A stretch of DNA of 64,000 nucleotides from Sphagnum magellanicum. Its lineage: Eukaryota > Streptophyta > Sphagnopsida > Sphagnales > Sphagnaceae. The DNA is taken from the NCBI GenBank assembly GCA_021904315.1, contig CM038911.1, positions 4,089,780 through 4,153,779 of the forward strand, given 5' to 3'. The notes beneath the pieces were generated by a model. The model saw nothing but the letters and a program-made list of their open reading frames with translations. It made no database searches and was not told the origin of the DNA. A program made the translations under genes and the position numbers. Positions 35,781-48,429 of the stretch are shown here, one piece after another; position 1 is the stretch's first letter; each line of letters opens with the position of its first letter.

Positions 35781-38600
35781 AAAAAATTTCTTCTGTTTTT
35801 TTTGGTAAATAATTTTTTTAAAAGGCGCCAAAGGACGCCACCGACTAGCCTAGTGTGACTCAAGCACGTTTGGGGGGGGGGGGAAACTACGTAGCTATTT
35901 TCCCAATGGGAAAACCTGGCCCTGACATTGGGAAAAGGGGTGGGTTACTGGGAAATATGGACCAATGGGAAGGGAGAGGACTGGGGTTGGTTGGACTTGG
36001 AGGGTGTAAGTGTTTTTTTTTGGCGGGGGTGGTACTTTAGCCCCCCCACGTTTATCTCCTGGTCTACCTTTTCAGAACTGGGTTTTCAGAATAAGTTATC
36101 CGATCTTATCACCCTGTCTTTGGGCCCTAGTTTGATCTTCTAATCTGTCTTTCCATCCTCTCTTTTTACCTGCTTGGGCTCTCCTTCCCCCCATGCTTCT
36201 TCACACTGCCGATGACTACTACCATTAAACTGACTCTTAATAAAATATCTTTTTGATAAAAAGAGATATTTTGATTTTTTTTAATTTATTCTTTGAATTT
36301 CACAATATCAAGAGACAAAATTTCATGGTCGTATAGAATTTCTTTCTTTTTATAAGGTGAATCGGGCAAGCTCTTGGTTCAATTGGAAAGCCCTTGATGA
36401 GTGGGAATCCTTGGAGATTATTTCATAATTTTTAGACCTAAGTTGGGGGTGATATTTTTTATTTTTTATTTTTTTTGTCCTTGAAAATTAATTTAAATTT
36501 TGTAAAATATATTTTTCACAATTGGTATATATCATAAGGTCATATCACACTTGATGATATGTTGAGATCTCCAAACCCACAACACCCTCATCATATTCTT
36601 GATATTTGTAGAAAAAAATTAGATTATAATTCATAGATTAAAAATTAATTAAATCAAAAGTTCATTCTCTTTTTTTTTTTAAACATTCAATGATTTAATG
36701 GTATATACAATCTCAATTACAAAAAAAAGATGATCACAATGAACCAAGGAGATTAATTCTATAAACAAAATAAATGATTTAATTAAAATAATGATTCACA
36801 CAATTTTCACATAATTATTTTTACAATTTTTCCTTCAACAATAACACATGTCTATAAATTCCATAAATTTTATCAACATAGGCTCATTTTTGAACGCAAC
36901 GATCAAGATATTAAAATGAAAAGATGAAAACCAAATGAAAAGTCTATGAAAACTTCACATAATCCTATTTTTTCTACTCCTCTTACAAGGTCAAGGTTTC
37001 ATGCTCAATAACAATGAAAAAACACTTTCAAAAGTCTTATATACGTGTTTTCCAAAAATAACTTCCTCAACTCCCATAACTACCAAAACTAAAAGATGAA
37101 CAACAACCTATAAAAGTCCAAGTTGACCATGCCATCCTTCCTTTAGAACTTACCTACCAAAATGTAACCTAAAAAGTCATGGATTACAATCAAAAAAATA
37201 ATTCCAATATCTTTGAAAATCCTTCAATGAAAAGGGATGCATCAAGATGGTTTCATAATGTTTGGACTTACAAAGGGGTGCATCAAGATGGTTTCATAAT
37301 GTTTTCATCCTGGCTTTTTTATATTTCATCCCCAGTTATGACAAAAATGGGCCCCATCCCCCCCCCCTTTTCCCTCCCTTGCATCCCACTTGATGAATTC
37401 CTATGTCCAGGATCTCTACAACAAGCAAGGAACACGTTTACCTTAGGCTTGGGATAGTTTGCACAAACATCCCCCAATCAAAATGAGTCATTGCCCAATC
37501 ACCCCATATTTTTGGCCCTTCCTATAAGCCCCAGCCAATGCTTGCATCACACCTGAAAAGAAAAGTGAGGTGGAAAAGTGCAATAAAACCTAGGTAGGTG
37601 GTACCCAGATCCTATTAACTGGGGACCAAACACCCAACACCATCTCCCTATTTTAGGTTCACACCAATCTAACAAGAGATTCTTCCTCCCAAGAAGTTGT
37701 TGTTGTTCTTTTGCCTCCCAAGTATGTGGCATAGGAGCAACCAACCAACCAAACCATGTTTGATTTTCCAAAGAGAAGAGGAGATCATGTTCAAGTATCC
37801 AAAACTAAAGAAGGCTAGTCTACAACTCAATGTGAGTCTTCTTCTTCTTCTCTTTTGTTGGGGGGGGGGGGGGAAGGGGGGGCACAACCATATGCATGCA
37901 TGTGTCTTGTGTGTGTGTGCATGTACATACGATATGTTTATGTGTATGTGTGTGTGTATGTTCCCATGAATAATTCAACTTAGATAAAAATTCAAAATCC
38001 AAAACTTCAAGTTCAATCAAATTAAACAGAATAATTAAATAGCCTTATCCCATAAAACTTGCACCCAAAAAAATAATTCATATATATTGGTATGCATATA
38101 TTTTCTTGTAACATGATTTACATATTTGATTTTTTTCTTTTCAATAATGATTTTTCTTTTTTTTTTAATTTATGTTTGATTTTTTTAATTTTTAGGAAAA
38201 TATAAGATTCATAATTTTAATAAAAATATTTTTAAAAAATTTCAGCAAGCAAAAAATGAACAAATTCATTTTTTCTATATATGTTCTAAAATTAGATTGG
38301 AACAAAATTTTCTATTAATTAAAAGTTCTGAATCCAAAACATAAACAAACTCATATACATCAAGAATCAGTTGCAAGATTTTAAACCCAATTGAAACTAT
38401 ATTATAAAATCAATTTTAATTGAACTCATTTGTATTAAACTTTATATATATGTATAACTTTACTATGTAAGATTTTTTAATTAATAAAATTTTAAATAGA
38501 ATTGAAAAAATGTTTATTGGCATTATATCGATTTACATGTTATAAAATTCATATAAAATTGAACATTTGTCAAATTTAAGAATTTTTCATATAATAAATT
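35781..38600. other. Spacer with low-complexity tracts
   Basis: No gene is recognised. A G-run lies near 35872-35882. The stretch about 36040-36265 ends in TTAATAAAATATCTTTTTGAT, which resembles the 3' end of plant LINEs, but no reverse transcriptase is nearby. A 41-bp tandem duplication lies at 37234-37305 (GCATCAAGATGGTTTCATAATG twice). A C-run is near 37361, a G-run near 37860-37872 and a GT-rich tract at 37905-37960. Confidence 0.5.
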
Positions 38601-39449
38601 TGGGAATAGAACTAGGCAATTTAAATGTAAAATATCCATTTTTTGATATGTTGAATATGCTTCTATAACACTAGAAAAGCATTCTTGTGTTGGTGCATTT
38701 GTCCATATATAATTTAATTACGTGTTATAAATAGTAATACATCTAAAAAATGTAAGTCGAAATTTATATTTATTCGTAAAATTTTCTAACATTGTGGATT
38801 TTAATGTTTTCAATATGTTTACATTAAAGCCTCCTATTATCGTAGTAGGACAATTCAAAGGTATATCAATTAACATTTTCTCCAAAATAGAAAGAAAAGA
38901 AAGTATTCACATTCTTGGTGGTTTGTAAATAGTAATTACAATGATTGATTTTCATGTATCTTTGTTAAAAAATGCAATAATAAATTCAACATCAGTATTT
39001 GTTATGGTTGTTGTTTTTGATAAAGAGACAACATTGTCATAAAAAACCATTCTTCCATGGTCATCAAAACAAGATTAAAAAATTAAATGTATTTATTAAT
39101 GCTTGATTAATTTCTTTATTTTGATCATCATTTCATATTTTCATTTCATTAAGACAAAGAACAAGTGATGCAACTAGATTATGGTTTGCTAAAATATCTT
39201 TGACATGCAAATTTAAAGAACATGTATTCAATGATTAAATCACTACAAATAACCTATGATTATTATTTAGATGATTAATCATTAATTCATATTTCCCAAA
39301 TATTCTAAATTATGTCATTTCCTTTTCAACCATTAAATTTATTTGAAAATTTTGGTTAGACAATGGAGAAAACAAACTTAAATTTTCTTTTGAATGTATT
39401 TTAAATAATGTTGTATCTTATATATTAAAGTTACAGTGTCTGTCTGTCT

Positions 39450-39479
39450 GTCCGGGCAGTTTCCAGGCACTGCCCGGAC
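39450..39479. other. 11-bp hairpin near the Helitron 5' end
   Basis: GTCCGGGCAGT at 39450-39460 and its exact reverse complement ACTGCCCGGAC at 39469-39479 surround an 8-base loop, directly after a TGTC/CTGT repeat at 39437-39451. Subterminal structure of the non-autonomous Helitron. Confidence 0.8.
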
Positions 39480-39596
39480 CTTTGTTTTTTTTTTTTTGAT
39501 GGGTTTTGTTTTCTTGGTCCAACCTTCACCCGAACCATCATCCATCCAGCTGGACGGATAGTTCCTAAATAACTGTCCGTCCGTCCATGAAAGAAA

Positions 39597-40080
39597 GCAA
39601 GCGTTTTGCAGCGTTTTGCTGGCGATGGCGTGGGATCCGAGAAGGAGCGAGAGAACAAGAAGTTTCTGAGATTTCTTTTCAGCAATAAGAGAACACTTTT
39701 TAGTAGCAAGAGACTTTTTGAAATTTCTGGGGATTTTTATTTTTATTTTGGCAGTGGTAAGAGGATGATTTTTTCCTTCCTTATGGTTTTCTTTTTATGA
39801 TTTCTGTGTGTCTGTGTGTCTTCTTCTTTTGGTTGCAGCATTTTGCAGCTTCAGGCTTCCTGTGTCCAAAGCTCAGGAATCTTGCAGACCATTTATTCGA
39901 GTCAAGATGGGTGTACAAGGGTCCTTCAAAATCAGAGTAAGAATAAATGATTTTAAATTTCACACCTGCATGATTTAAGCAGAGTGTTTTGTAGCGTTTT
40001 GCTGGCGATGGCAGGGGATCAGAGAAGGAGCGAGAGAGCAAGAAGTTTCTGAGATTTCTTTTCAGCAACAAGAGAATTCT
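39597..40080 (+). repeat. Two copies of a ~100-bp repeat inside the Helitron
   Basis: AGCGTTTTGCTGGCGATGG ... AAGAAGTTTCTGAGATTTC ... TTTTCAGCAAYAAGAGAA occurs at about 39608-39692 and again at about 39990-40078. This is followed by several AATTCTTTGCAGCA-type words to 40200. The latter give the repeated CTTTGCAGC pattern and spurious frames. Confidence 0.8.
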
Positions 40081-43000
40081 TTGCAGCACCCAGACAATTC
40101 TTTGCAGCAAGAAGAGGCTTTGTTTGCAGCTGTAAAAGAATTTGTTTGCAGCAGCAAGAAATTTTGTTTACAGCAACAAGAGACTTTCTTTGCAACAGCA
40201 AAAGATTGGAATTTCAAAGAAAGAATTCAGAGAGCATGAAGTGTTTCATCCTCCGCAACCAAAGGGAAGGACACAAATGAGAGCAAAACGAATTGAATTT
40301 CTTGAAACTGAAGCCATCCAAAGTGTGTACCAGATCAAAGAAAAGACACGCACATTTCCAAACCCCGAGTGATTTCTGGGGTGTGCTCAACCAAATTTTT
40401 GCAACAACGAAAACATACTCCACGCGCGACTTCACTCATCAAAATCATAGCTGCAAAAACAACAACCAGAAAAGGACAAATCATTTACTTGGATAGCTGA
40501 GTGCAGGCCTGATTTTGGTAATGCCCTCCCACCAAGATTGTAACATAGATTTGCTTTCAAATCAGATTTTCAAATCTCTGAGTTGAATAGCAATTACAAC
40601 ACCTGAGTTTGAAAACCCTAAATAGAAATATGAATCGAACAGGAACTGCAGCTATTTGTGCTTAGGAAATTCAACATTGAAACATTTCATTCCAACGGCA
40701 CTGGCCAAGATCAGCAACAACACTAATGATGGTCTCAGAGTTGAGACCATGAACACACCCATCTCTCCTCCCACTTCTGCAGCAACTTGGAGTGACATGA
40801 CTGTAGTGGTGGGTACAACAAATCAAGCTTCCTCCTTGACAGCAGGAACAAGAAGAAAAAATTTTATACCTCCACTCAGCATGTTTTCTTGGTGCAGAAA
40901 CCTTCTCAAGAAGCTTCCTTCAGGAAGATTTGAAATTCAGAAATCTATAGCGAAATCAGAAACACAGACAGAAACAACGGAGGATTGAAGCAAAGTTTTC
41001 TAATAGTCCAGTGCTTTTCAGCCACGATTCTGTTCTAGAAATTGATTTCCTTTGCAGTCATACACAGAACAAGTTGCAATTTTTGGTCTTGCGCATGCAA
41101 ATCTGAAGGAAGGAAAGACTTCATTCCCATTCACTTTTGGGGAAGCTCGACGGGTGCATTATGCACCGGGTTCACACTAGTATGTTAAATTATGTTTTGT
41201 CATGTTCATTGGATCAAAGGTTGATTTAAAGTTAAACCTTGGGAATGATGTATAATGCATGTTGCAGCTAATCGAATAGGGAATTGAATTATTGTAATAA
41301 CTTGTGTGAATGATTACTATCTATTTATATTTCAACAATCTTTTGTTTGATTAGTGTCCAACTTTTATCAAGCCTAGGAAATTTTTCATACATATGTAAA
41401 TATTTTATTCTTGTATTAAATATAATTTGAACATTAAAAAAAATTATCCATAATAATAGAATTGGAAAAGTATTTTTATAATCTTCAAATGTTCCATTTG
41501 CACCATTTACAAGGCCATTTGATCTTAAATAATTCCATGCACAAAATTTTATTAACACGTTTTTTTGTTTACAATTCATGATGAAATATTGTTCTTTCGT
41601 TTGGAATTGTTGATAACTTAAGATGAAAAGGACACAAATCTGTTTTCCCTCTATATGCAAGTTTCATAATTTTAAGTTTTAAAGGATTAACATTTATAGT
41701 TTCTCTAATATAATGTCAAAGCGTATTTTGTATAATACACATAAGTGTAAAAACATTTCCAATATTTGTTTTACCCATCAAAAAAATGTTCATATGATAT
41801 ACATTCATTTACTTGTTGTGAAATATCTTGAAATATATATTTTTCAAATGTATAATTACATTTCTTTTTAATTTCAAATGATAAATCATATGATTCTACA
41901 TCTTTGGTGTTAGTAGGGTGTAAGCATGGTAAACTAGAAAATTAAAGTTCCTTGCAATAGAATTGGAAAGTAGCCATAAAATAAGCTATAATATATTAAA
42001 TTTAGAAATATTAATTAGTTTAATGATTAATATGAACATATTTGTGATTCATACATATGATATTACAGTTATATTTGAATTTCACATGTTAAATATGCAA
42101 TTAAGTAGATTTTTCCAAAATGCAAGTAGAAAAAAATTGCTTACAAAATAGAAAAAATCCCACAAAGTAAAATGCAAGTAGATGAAATATTAGATTATTT
42201 CCATCTTCAAGTTAATGATGCTCTAAAATGTACATATATGCTTTCAACTTTAACACACTATATTCATGATATATCAAACTACTAATGAAAAGTAATGTTT
42301 GAACACAATTTTGACTAGTCAACTTCAAACACATTTGTGACATAATTCAATTGTTTTAAAGGTTTTGAAATTTTGTATTCAATTTACTATAAACCCAATA
42401 AAGGGCGTCATGATTCTATAATGCTACTTTAAGTGATTTTGACTCTACTTTTTTCTATTTGTATAAAAAAACAGGACGATTTTTAGATTAAATTTTCAAT
42501 GTTTTTCTATCTATTTTACAATGCTTGCACCTAATAATTTTATTTTTTTGTTTGGATTGTTTTACATTAACAACTTCTTTTGAAAGAAAATATTCCCATT
42601 CATTTGTTGCATAAAAGTTAGCATATTTTATCACATTTTATTTTAAATTATCCCTTTCATCATCATCTTTAATAATCTTATTAAATTTGAACACAAATTG
42701 CTTTCAAATCATTTCAATTTTATCTTTTTATTTCATGTAAAAAAAACTCGATGAATCTTCATCATATTTCAAATAAATTTCAGATTTTTTTCAAAGGTTT
42801 AGATGATTAAAAATTTTCTTTACAATATTTTTTTGGATATTTACATTATAATCAACCACAAACTATTCCATGCAAAGCTTTGTTGATTATCATGTTGATT
42901 AATATATTTATTAATAAAATGAATTTATGTTGAATCTAAAGGTAAACATTCTAAGTTTTTTGTGGAAATAATACAAAAGCCTTATTTTCTTCTTCACATG

Positions 43001-43590
43001 TATTTATGAATGAAAAGATTTGTGGCATGATGTAATGGAATTGACAATGTTATATGAATTGCTTGTTGAACAAACATTTGTTGTGCATCGAAGAATGCAT
43101 TTCCTAGTTTTTTAATATGTTTGAATGCTTTTGTTTGTTCATGTTTACATTTTTCCAAAATTAATTACATCTTTTGTGTAATTGATTTATCCGTTTTTGT
43201 TAAATATGAAATGCAATATGAAGCAACAACATCTGGATCCAAAATAAATTGCACATTAGTATTTGCTTCACATAAAGGTCCACCGTGTGTACTATACACA
43301 CTTGTTCATATATCATTAGGTTTTCGTTTAAAAAGCAATGTTAGTTTTTGTAACCTTGAACGCAATGCCAAAATATACATGTCTTCATTTAATTGTAAAT
43401 TTAACAAAAACTCATCAAAACATGTGTTCATTAAAACCCATACTAACAAGTTTTTCAAAAGTCTTTATAACATTTTTTTGTGTCATAGTTATGATCTTGA
43501 TCTAAAGGTAATGTCTCATTGGAGGTTTCGAGTATTGAAATCTACAAATTGCATCTCATTTTTTCCTACATATTTGTCCACACACCAATA

Positions 43591-45950
43591 AACACAAGAA
43601 TCTATATATTAAAAAAACTATGAATCCACATATAATATAAAAAAAAATTTATTATTACTATAAGAAAAATTATTATGCACTTTATACATCATAAATATCA
43701 CTAGAAGAAATTTGGAAATTAACCAATATTTTTTCACCTACGTTTTAATTGCAATGGACACATGTGCAATTGAAAATGCCTATAGTTGCTTTGGACAAGT
43801 GCCATAAAACAACTAATTGTAAAAAACATTGTGTGGCGTGGTAATGAACCGATAATCACATAATGTTACAATTGCATTTGCAACTGCATAGTCATGAAAT
43901 ACATCAAATATATTATTGATTATTATTATTTTTAAATTTTTATTGTTATTTTTTATTTATAGTAATTTTAAATGATTAGATTCTAAACTAAAACACATCA
44001 AATAATGTTATATAATTAGTAATTTTGTGGAATTTTATACATTTCATATGTATAATATTTTTATGTTAACTTAAAATTATAATTAAGATATAATGTATAT
44101 TATATATATATAAATATAATTTATATTATGTATGATGACATTAATTATATGCCTAATCTACCTAACCTATTTAATTAACTTATCCTAATTTAATTATTAA
44201 CTTACAGTAACTTATATATCATAACCGACTTACTAATTTTAATAGGTAGGTTCAACTAAGTTAAATCGTTACCTAATACATAAATATAAACTAGGTTAGT
44301 TATTCTTGTTTAATACCTAGTATGTTAATATAGACTAGGATAATTTTCAATTTGAAGTTTAATTAATAATGTAAAATTCAATTACCACCAACGACAACAT
44401 TAAATGTAATTCTATAAACTTTGATAATCAATTGTAATCACAAACGTGATGCAACATGTGGTTTAATCATCTATGTATACTTGGTAAAATATGCAATTGC
44501 AAAAATGACTTGGTTTTCATCCATCAATGGAATCTAATAATAATTGATAAATTATGTTGACTTTCATCAATTTTGTAATCCAAACACAAGGTATTCAAAA
44601 ATTGTGGCTGCATTTATAAAATCTACAATCAATTTGTTTCACAATCACATATGTGATTATTAACATTTGTGATTTAATGACACATAAGACTACTACATGT
44701 GTACTTGCAAAATGAGTTGATAATAGTCGCACTTTAGTTGCAAACACATGGTTGGAATAAACAAGAGTTATTTTTGTGTATTTCCTATAAAACTTCATAT
44801 CAAACTGAATAATGTGTCTTACAAGACTTCACATTAAAATCAACACCAAATGAGATCTATTTGTTAGACCTTAACAAAACCTTATGAAACTTAAGCACCA
44901 AAAATAAAATCAATGCAAGTTAGAATTTGTTTCGAAATTAAAAAAACATAATAAATAAACAAAATATAACACATGATCAACAAGCTAAACAATATTTTTA
45001 AAACATTATTTTATATAATTCTTTGCAATAATTCATATGTCTTTCAAGTTAATTCAATATTCAAAATCTTCACAACTCCTCAAAATATTTGTGACTCTAT
45101 AATCCATAATTTACACAACTTATATATACACAAACAAACATCCAAATCTATAAAGCAAAAAAACTATGAGTCCACATATACATAATATGTTTATTATTAC
45201 TATAAAAAGTATATATTTTGCACTTTATACACCAATTCAATAGTAAATCATACATCAATGCCAATTGAAATGTGTTTCACATATTTAAATTTTAAAACTT
45301 GACAAAAACCTACAAGTCCATATATACAATAAATTATTTATTATCGTTATGAACAACAATATATTTTGCACTTTATACACTAACTAAACAATACATCATG
45401 TGCAAAATTTCACACTTAAATTGACACTAAGTGAAAACTAGTTCATAGATCTAAGTGCCAAAACTCGACAAAACCTTCTATCATCCATCCCAATATCCAT
45501 GTGTATGGAAAAAAACCAATATCAATTTCCAAAATCCAAAATGTTCAAACCCCTGAACAAAATGTAACCATGCCCACTATGCTTGTAAATCCAAAAATTT
45601 CAACCTTATGATTTTCACAAATTTGCCCAATTTATATACCTAAAACCCAAAGCAAATCAATATGTGTTGTTTATATAACCAAAATTATCTTACACACCCT
45701 AAAATCTATTGATGATGAATTAGCCATAATCACCCCATCGATATACTCAAACCATCTTTATAAAAAAATTGTTTAATGTATCAAAATTCTACATAGTAAC
45801 CTATTATGTACAATTTAAAAACTAAACATTAACCAACATTTATGCACTTTTGATAGCAAAAAACCCCACTATTTCTACAATATAGGGTTGAATACATATT
45901 TCCCCTATAACTTCTTATCCTTAAAAAGCCCCATATACAAGCCTTACTTT
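43591..45950. other. AT-rich stretch with local repeats
   Basis: No gene. A ~75-bp word (AAACTATGARTCCACATATA ... TTTATTATTACTATAA ... TTTTGCACTTTATACA) occurs near 43608-43690, 45158-45235 and, more diverged, 45318-45385. The spacing suggests remnants of one element or of nested copies. Confidence 0.5.
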
Positions 45951-45959
45951 GCCTTGAAA

Positions 45960-46980
45960 TTTGCAAGGGTTTTAAAATGACAACCAATAAGTGTTTGTAT
46001 CATATTGATCTTTTACACATTTTTATTGATTTTGCAATTAATTCGTGGTTGCACTTCACACATCACCATACATCTACATGCAAAGCAATAATAACCACCA
46101 TCCCCACTAGTCAAAGATGGAAGGAGGCACTTCGAACAAATGTTCTCAAAAAATGAGTCCCAATGGGAATCGTGAAATTCCTTGCAACCTACAACAAAAA
46201 TATCCCAAAAATCAAAAACATATATAAAAAAACCATGTACCAAACTTAATAAGTCAACTTCAAAAACTAAATCTATGAATCAAAACTTTTCCACATAAAT
46301 TTAAAATCAATATAACCCCAACATGAATGGAAAACTTATGTAATAATAAAAGACAACCGATTTTTTTTTAAAAATCACCTCAAAGGTTGTTTTGAACTTT
46401 GATTTTTTTGTCTTCTTCTTGTGTACCTTAGTAAGCTTTTGCACAAAAGCTTCTTTAAGAGCTAGAATAACAACAATTGATGAATAATTAGTCACCAATT
46501 GTTGTTCCCCATACATAGCACTACCAATATTTTTCATCAATAATGTTGCTAGTTCCCCGGTGGTGTATATTTCCACCATATTCATATATTGCAATAGAAC
46601 CTAGGAAAAAAGCCAAAGCACATGTGTGTCTTCAAATTCAACCCCATTTGCAAATATCAATATGAAGGATTTAAATGATCATCCATAAATACCAATGACC
46701 ACCATCTCAAAGGTGCCAAACTTTTCAAGGTTTTTTTAATGAAAAAATTCACAAATTCAGTGAATATACACAATCTTCAAATTGATAAAAAATGGATCAA
46801 TGGGTTCAATTATTGTTGTTATTTCTACCCTCAAGACAAACCTCCAATCGCCTTTCTCAATTTTGTTGTGAGTTATCACACCAAAAATTGACACCTTCAC
46901 AAAACAACCAACATACAACCTATTCGAAAATGTTGTCATGAATCCAAAACCAACTATGAGGGTAATTATCATATACCCAA
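45960..46980 (-). pseudogene. Replication protein A-like relic (OB folds plus zinc ribbon)
   Basis: Three minus-strand frames in order recall the large RPA subunit. 46757-46972 has GDWRFVLRVEITTIIEPID. 46307-46594 has MYGEQQLVTNYSSIVVILALKE, like the WGEQ-to-VV-L core of an OB fold. 46013-46243 has CSKC ... GYYCFACR ... PRINCKI, like the C-x2-C ... C-x2-C zinc ribbon of the third OB fold. The pieces are in different frames and interrupted. Plant Helitrons often carry RPA-like genes, so this may belong to the Helitron debris next door (inference). A decayed host RPA copy is the alternative. Confidence 0.5.
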
Positions 46981-47519
46981 AAACATCAATTAGATAAAAA
47001 TGGATATATTTGTGTCCACTATCAGGAACATAATAAAAACCATATTAGTTCATAATCAAGCCATCAAAACATGCACCCAACATCCACTTTTCTACTTTGA
47101 GAATAGACACAACATTTATAGTAGCACGCCTCTTCTTGCTAGGGTTTATAACTATAGTGATCATTGAAACAAAAAAAAAAGAACTTGACCCAAAAACTCC
47201 AAGACTAATTATAAGAGAAGACCTAAGCTCCCAAATTGAAATGAATTCAAAACAAAACTTTCTAGAAAAAAAATATACAATTGCAACAACTAAAATTGTA
47301 TGCTAAATTTGGTTTCAAAATCTAAACAACAAAAATAGAATAGTAGACAACACATTGAAAACACCAAAAATTGCAATGTATTTTTGTTATGTGGAATCTA
47401 ACATAGGGGGAGAACAAGGAAATACCGAAATATCAAATAACCTTATTAATAGTGAAGGAAGCCACATAATGAAAAATACAAAAATCAATTATTATGCAGC
47501 ACATGTGCTGAAGAAAAAA

Positions 47520-48215
47520 ATGGTTAGTGAAATATATTGAAGTGATAGTAAATTAGAGTCTATTACATTGTTAAAAGCTAAATTTGTGGAGGCAATGAAG
47601 AAGAAGGAAGATGAAGAAGAATCAATTCCTTTTGTGAACAAAAAAATGAGAAACAAATCACAAAGTTGGACACCAAATTGATCCTAAGGCACCAACAATA
47701 ATAGAGGAAAAGACATGAAAAAATTCAAATTTCAAATTGTTGCTCTAGTAGGAGTTTGAATTTCTTTACTATTACATTAAAGACACCTTGCAAGAATTGA
47801 TATCTTGTTTAAAAAAAACATGGCAGCAAAGGGAAACAACATGGTCTAGAAACAATGAAGGAGGCCATAGAAGGAAAAAACAAAATTAGTTTTTGTGAAG
47901 CACAAGAAAAAAATGGTTAATGAAATTAAATGATAGTAAATATAAAGTAGAACATATTGCCAAAAGCCAGATCTATGGAGGTAGTGCAAAAGAAGGAAGG
48001 TGAAGTGGAATAAATTTCTTATGTGGAGAAAAGCGGGATACAAAACTTGCGAGTTAATTAAACTAGTCAACAATTAGGTAGAATTAAAGTAATAAGAATA
48101 AGATAAGGCATTTAAGGAGGAAGATGAAGAGGAGGAACTAGCTCCAAGGCATAAAAACACAAAGTTGGGTACCAAACTGGCCTTAAGACACCAATAACAA
48201 TACAACAAAAGACTT
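47520..48215. repeat. Direct duplication, ~400-bp period
   Basis: 47520-47715 (AATGGTTAGTGAAAT ... GGAGGCAATGAAGAAGAAGG ... AAGTTGGACACCAAATTG) is repeated at 47915-48210 (AATGGTTAATGAAAT ... GGAGGTAGTGCAAAAGAAGG ... AAGTTGGGTACCAAACTGG). It is Lys/Glu-codon-like in places, but no continuous frame survives. Confidence 0.65.
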
Positions 48216-48429
48216 CACAAAATTCAAAATTGAGATTACATCACATGTATGAACACAACGATTTACTATAAAGCACCCCCAATGTGAATCCAACACCATA
48301 ATAAACAAATGAAATATCACAAACAAATGCTTGTGTGAAGAAAGCAATTTATTGTCAAGCAAATCCAACCTTTTGTGGACTTGATAGAAGCAAATAGGGC
48401 CCTCCCCCCCTTTGGGCGCAGGGGCCTAA

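Larger units (their letters stand above)
39416..41180 (+). mobile_element. Non-autonomous Helitron inserted in the older Helitron
   Basis: Begins TCTTATATATTAAAG directly after an A (39415). It ends with a hairpin (GGTGCAT/ATGCACC at 41153-41167), 13 bases later CTAG (41177-41180), directly before a T (41181). TC at the 5' end, hairpin plus CTRR at the 3' end and insertion between A and T with no target duplication are the textbook Helitron signature. The host helicase reading resumes on the far side, confirming the edges. It encodes no Rep or helicase; no captured gene piece was recognised. The 110-codon frame at 40656-40988 is of unknown meaning. Confidence 0.85.
38640..43590 (-). mobile_element. 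Decayed autonomous Helitron (Rep, helicase, endonuclease), interrupted
   Basis: Minus-strand fragments lie in the Helitron order. Around 43180-43330 a Rep-side segment has VQFILDPDVVASYC and LGNAF-DAQQM. Around 41325-41660 a Pif1-like helicase segment has SNGLVNGANG and NTRIKYLHMYEKFPRL. Around 41190-41300 a motif-VI-like QFPIRLAAT-IIHHSQGLTL follows. After the inserted element, 39300-39415 continues with IHSKENLSLFSPLSNQNF. Around 38640-39240 an APE-type endonuclease relic has NHNLVASLVLCLNEMK, CPTTIIGGFNV (GDFN expected) and LNYIWTNAP. Many stops and frameshifts show it is long dead. Its own ends were not located. Confidence 0.75.

Noticed and set aside
35137-35863. Several open frames of 87-203 codons on both strands in the purine tract
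   Set aside because: They are Ser/Phe/Leu or Lys/Arg/Glu repeats created by GAA/GAC low-complexity DNA, overlap each other on opposite strands and have no family likeness.
36040-36265. Possible LINE 3' end (TTAATAAAATATCTTTTTGAT)
   Set aside because: Only the terminal word resembles plant LINEs; no reverse transcriptase, poly-A tail or target duplication could be shown.
36361-36440. tRNA-like GGTTCAATTGG stretch
   Set aside because: No cloverleaf can be folded around it by eye, and A and B boxes are not correctly spaced.
43121-43591. 156-codon plus-strand frame
   Set aside because: The opposite strand gives a much better Helitron Rep-type match, so this is an antisense shadow.
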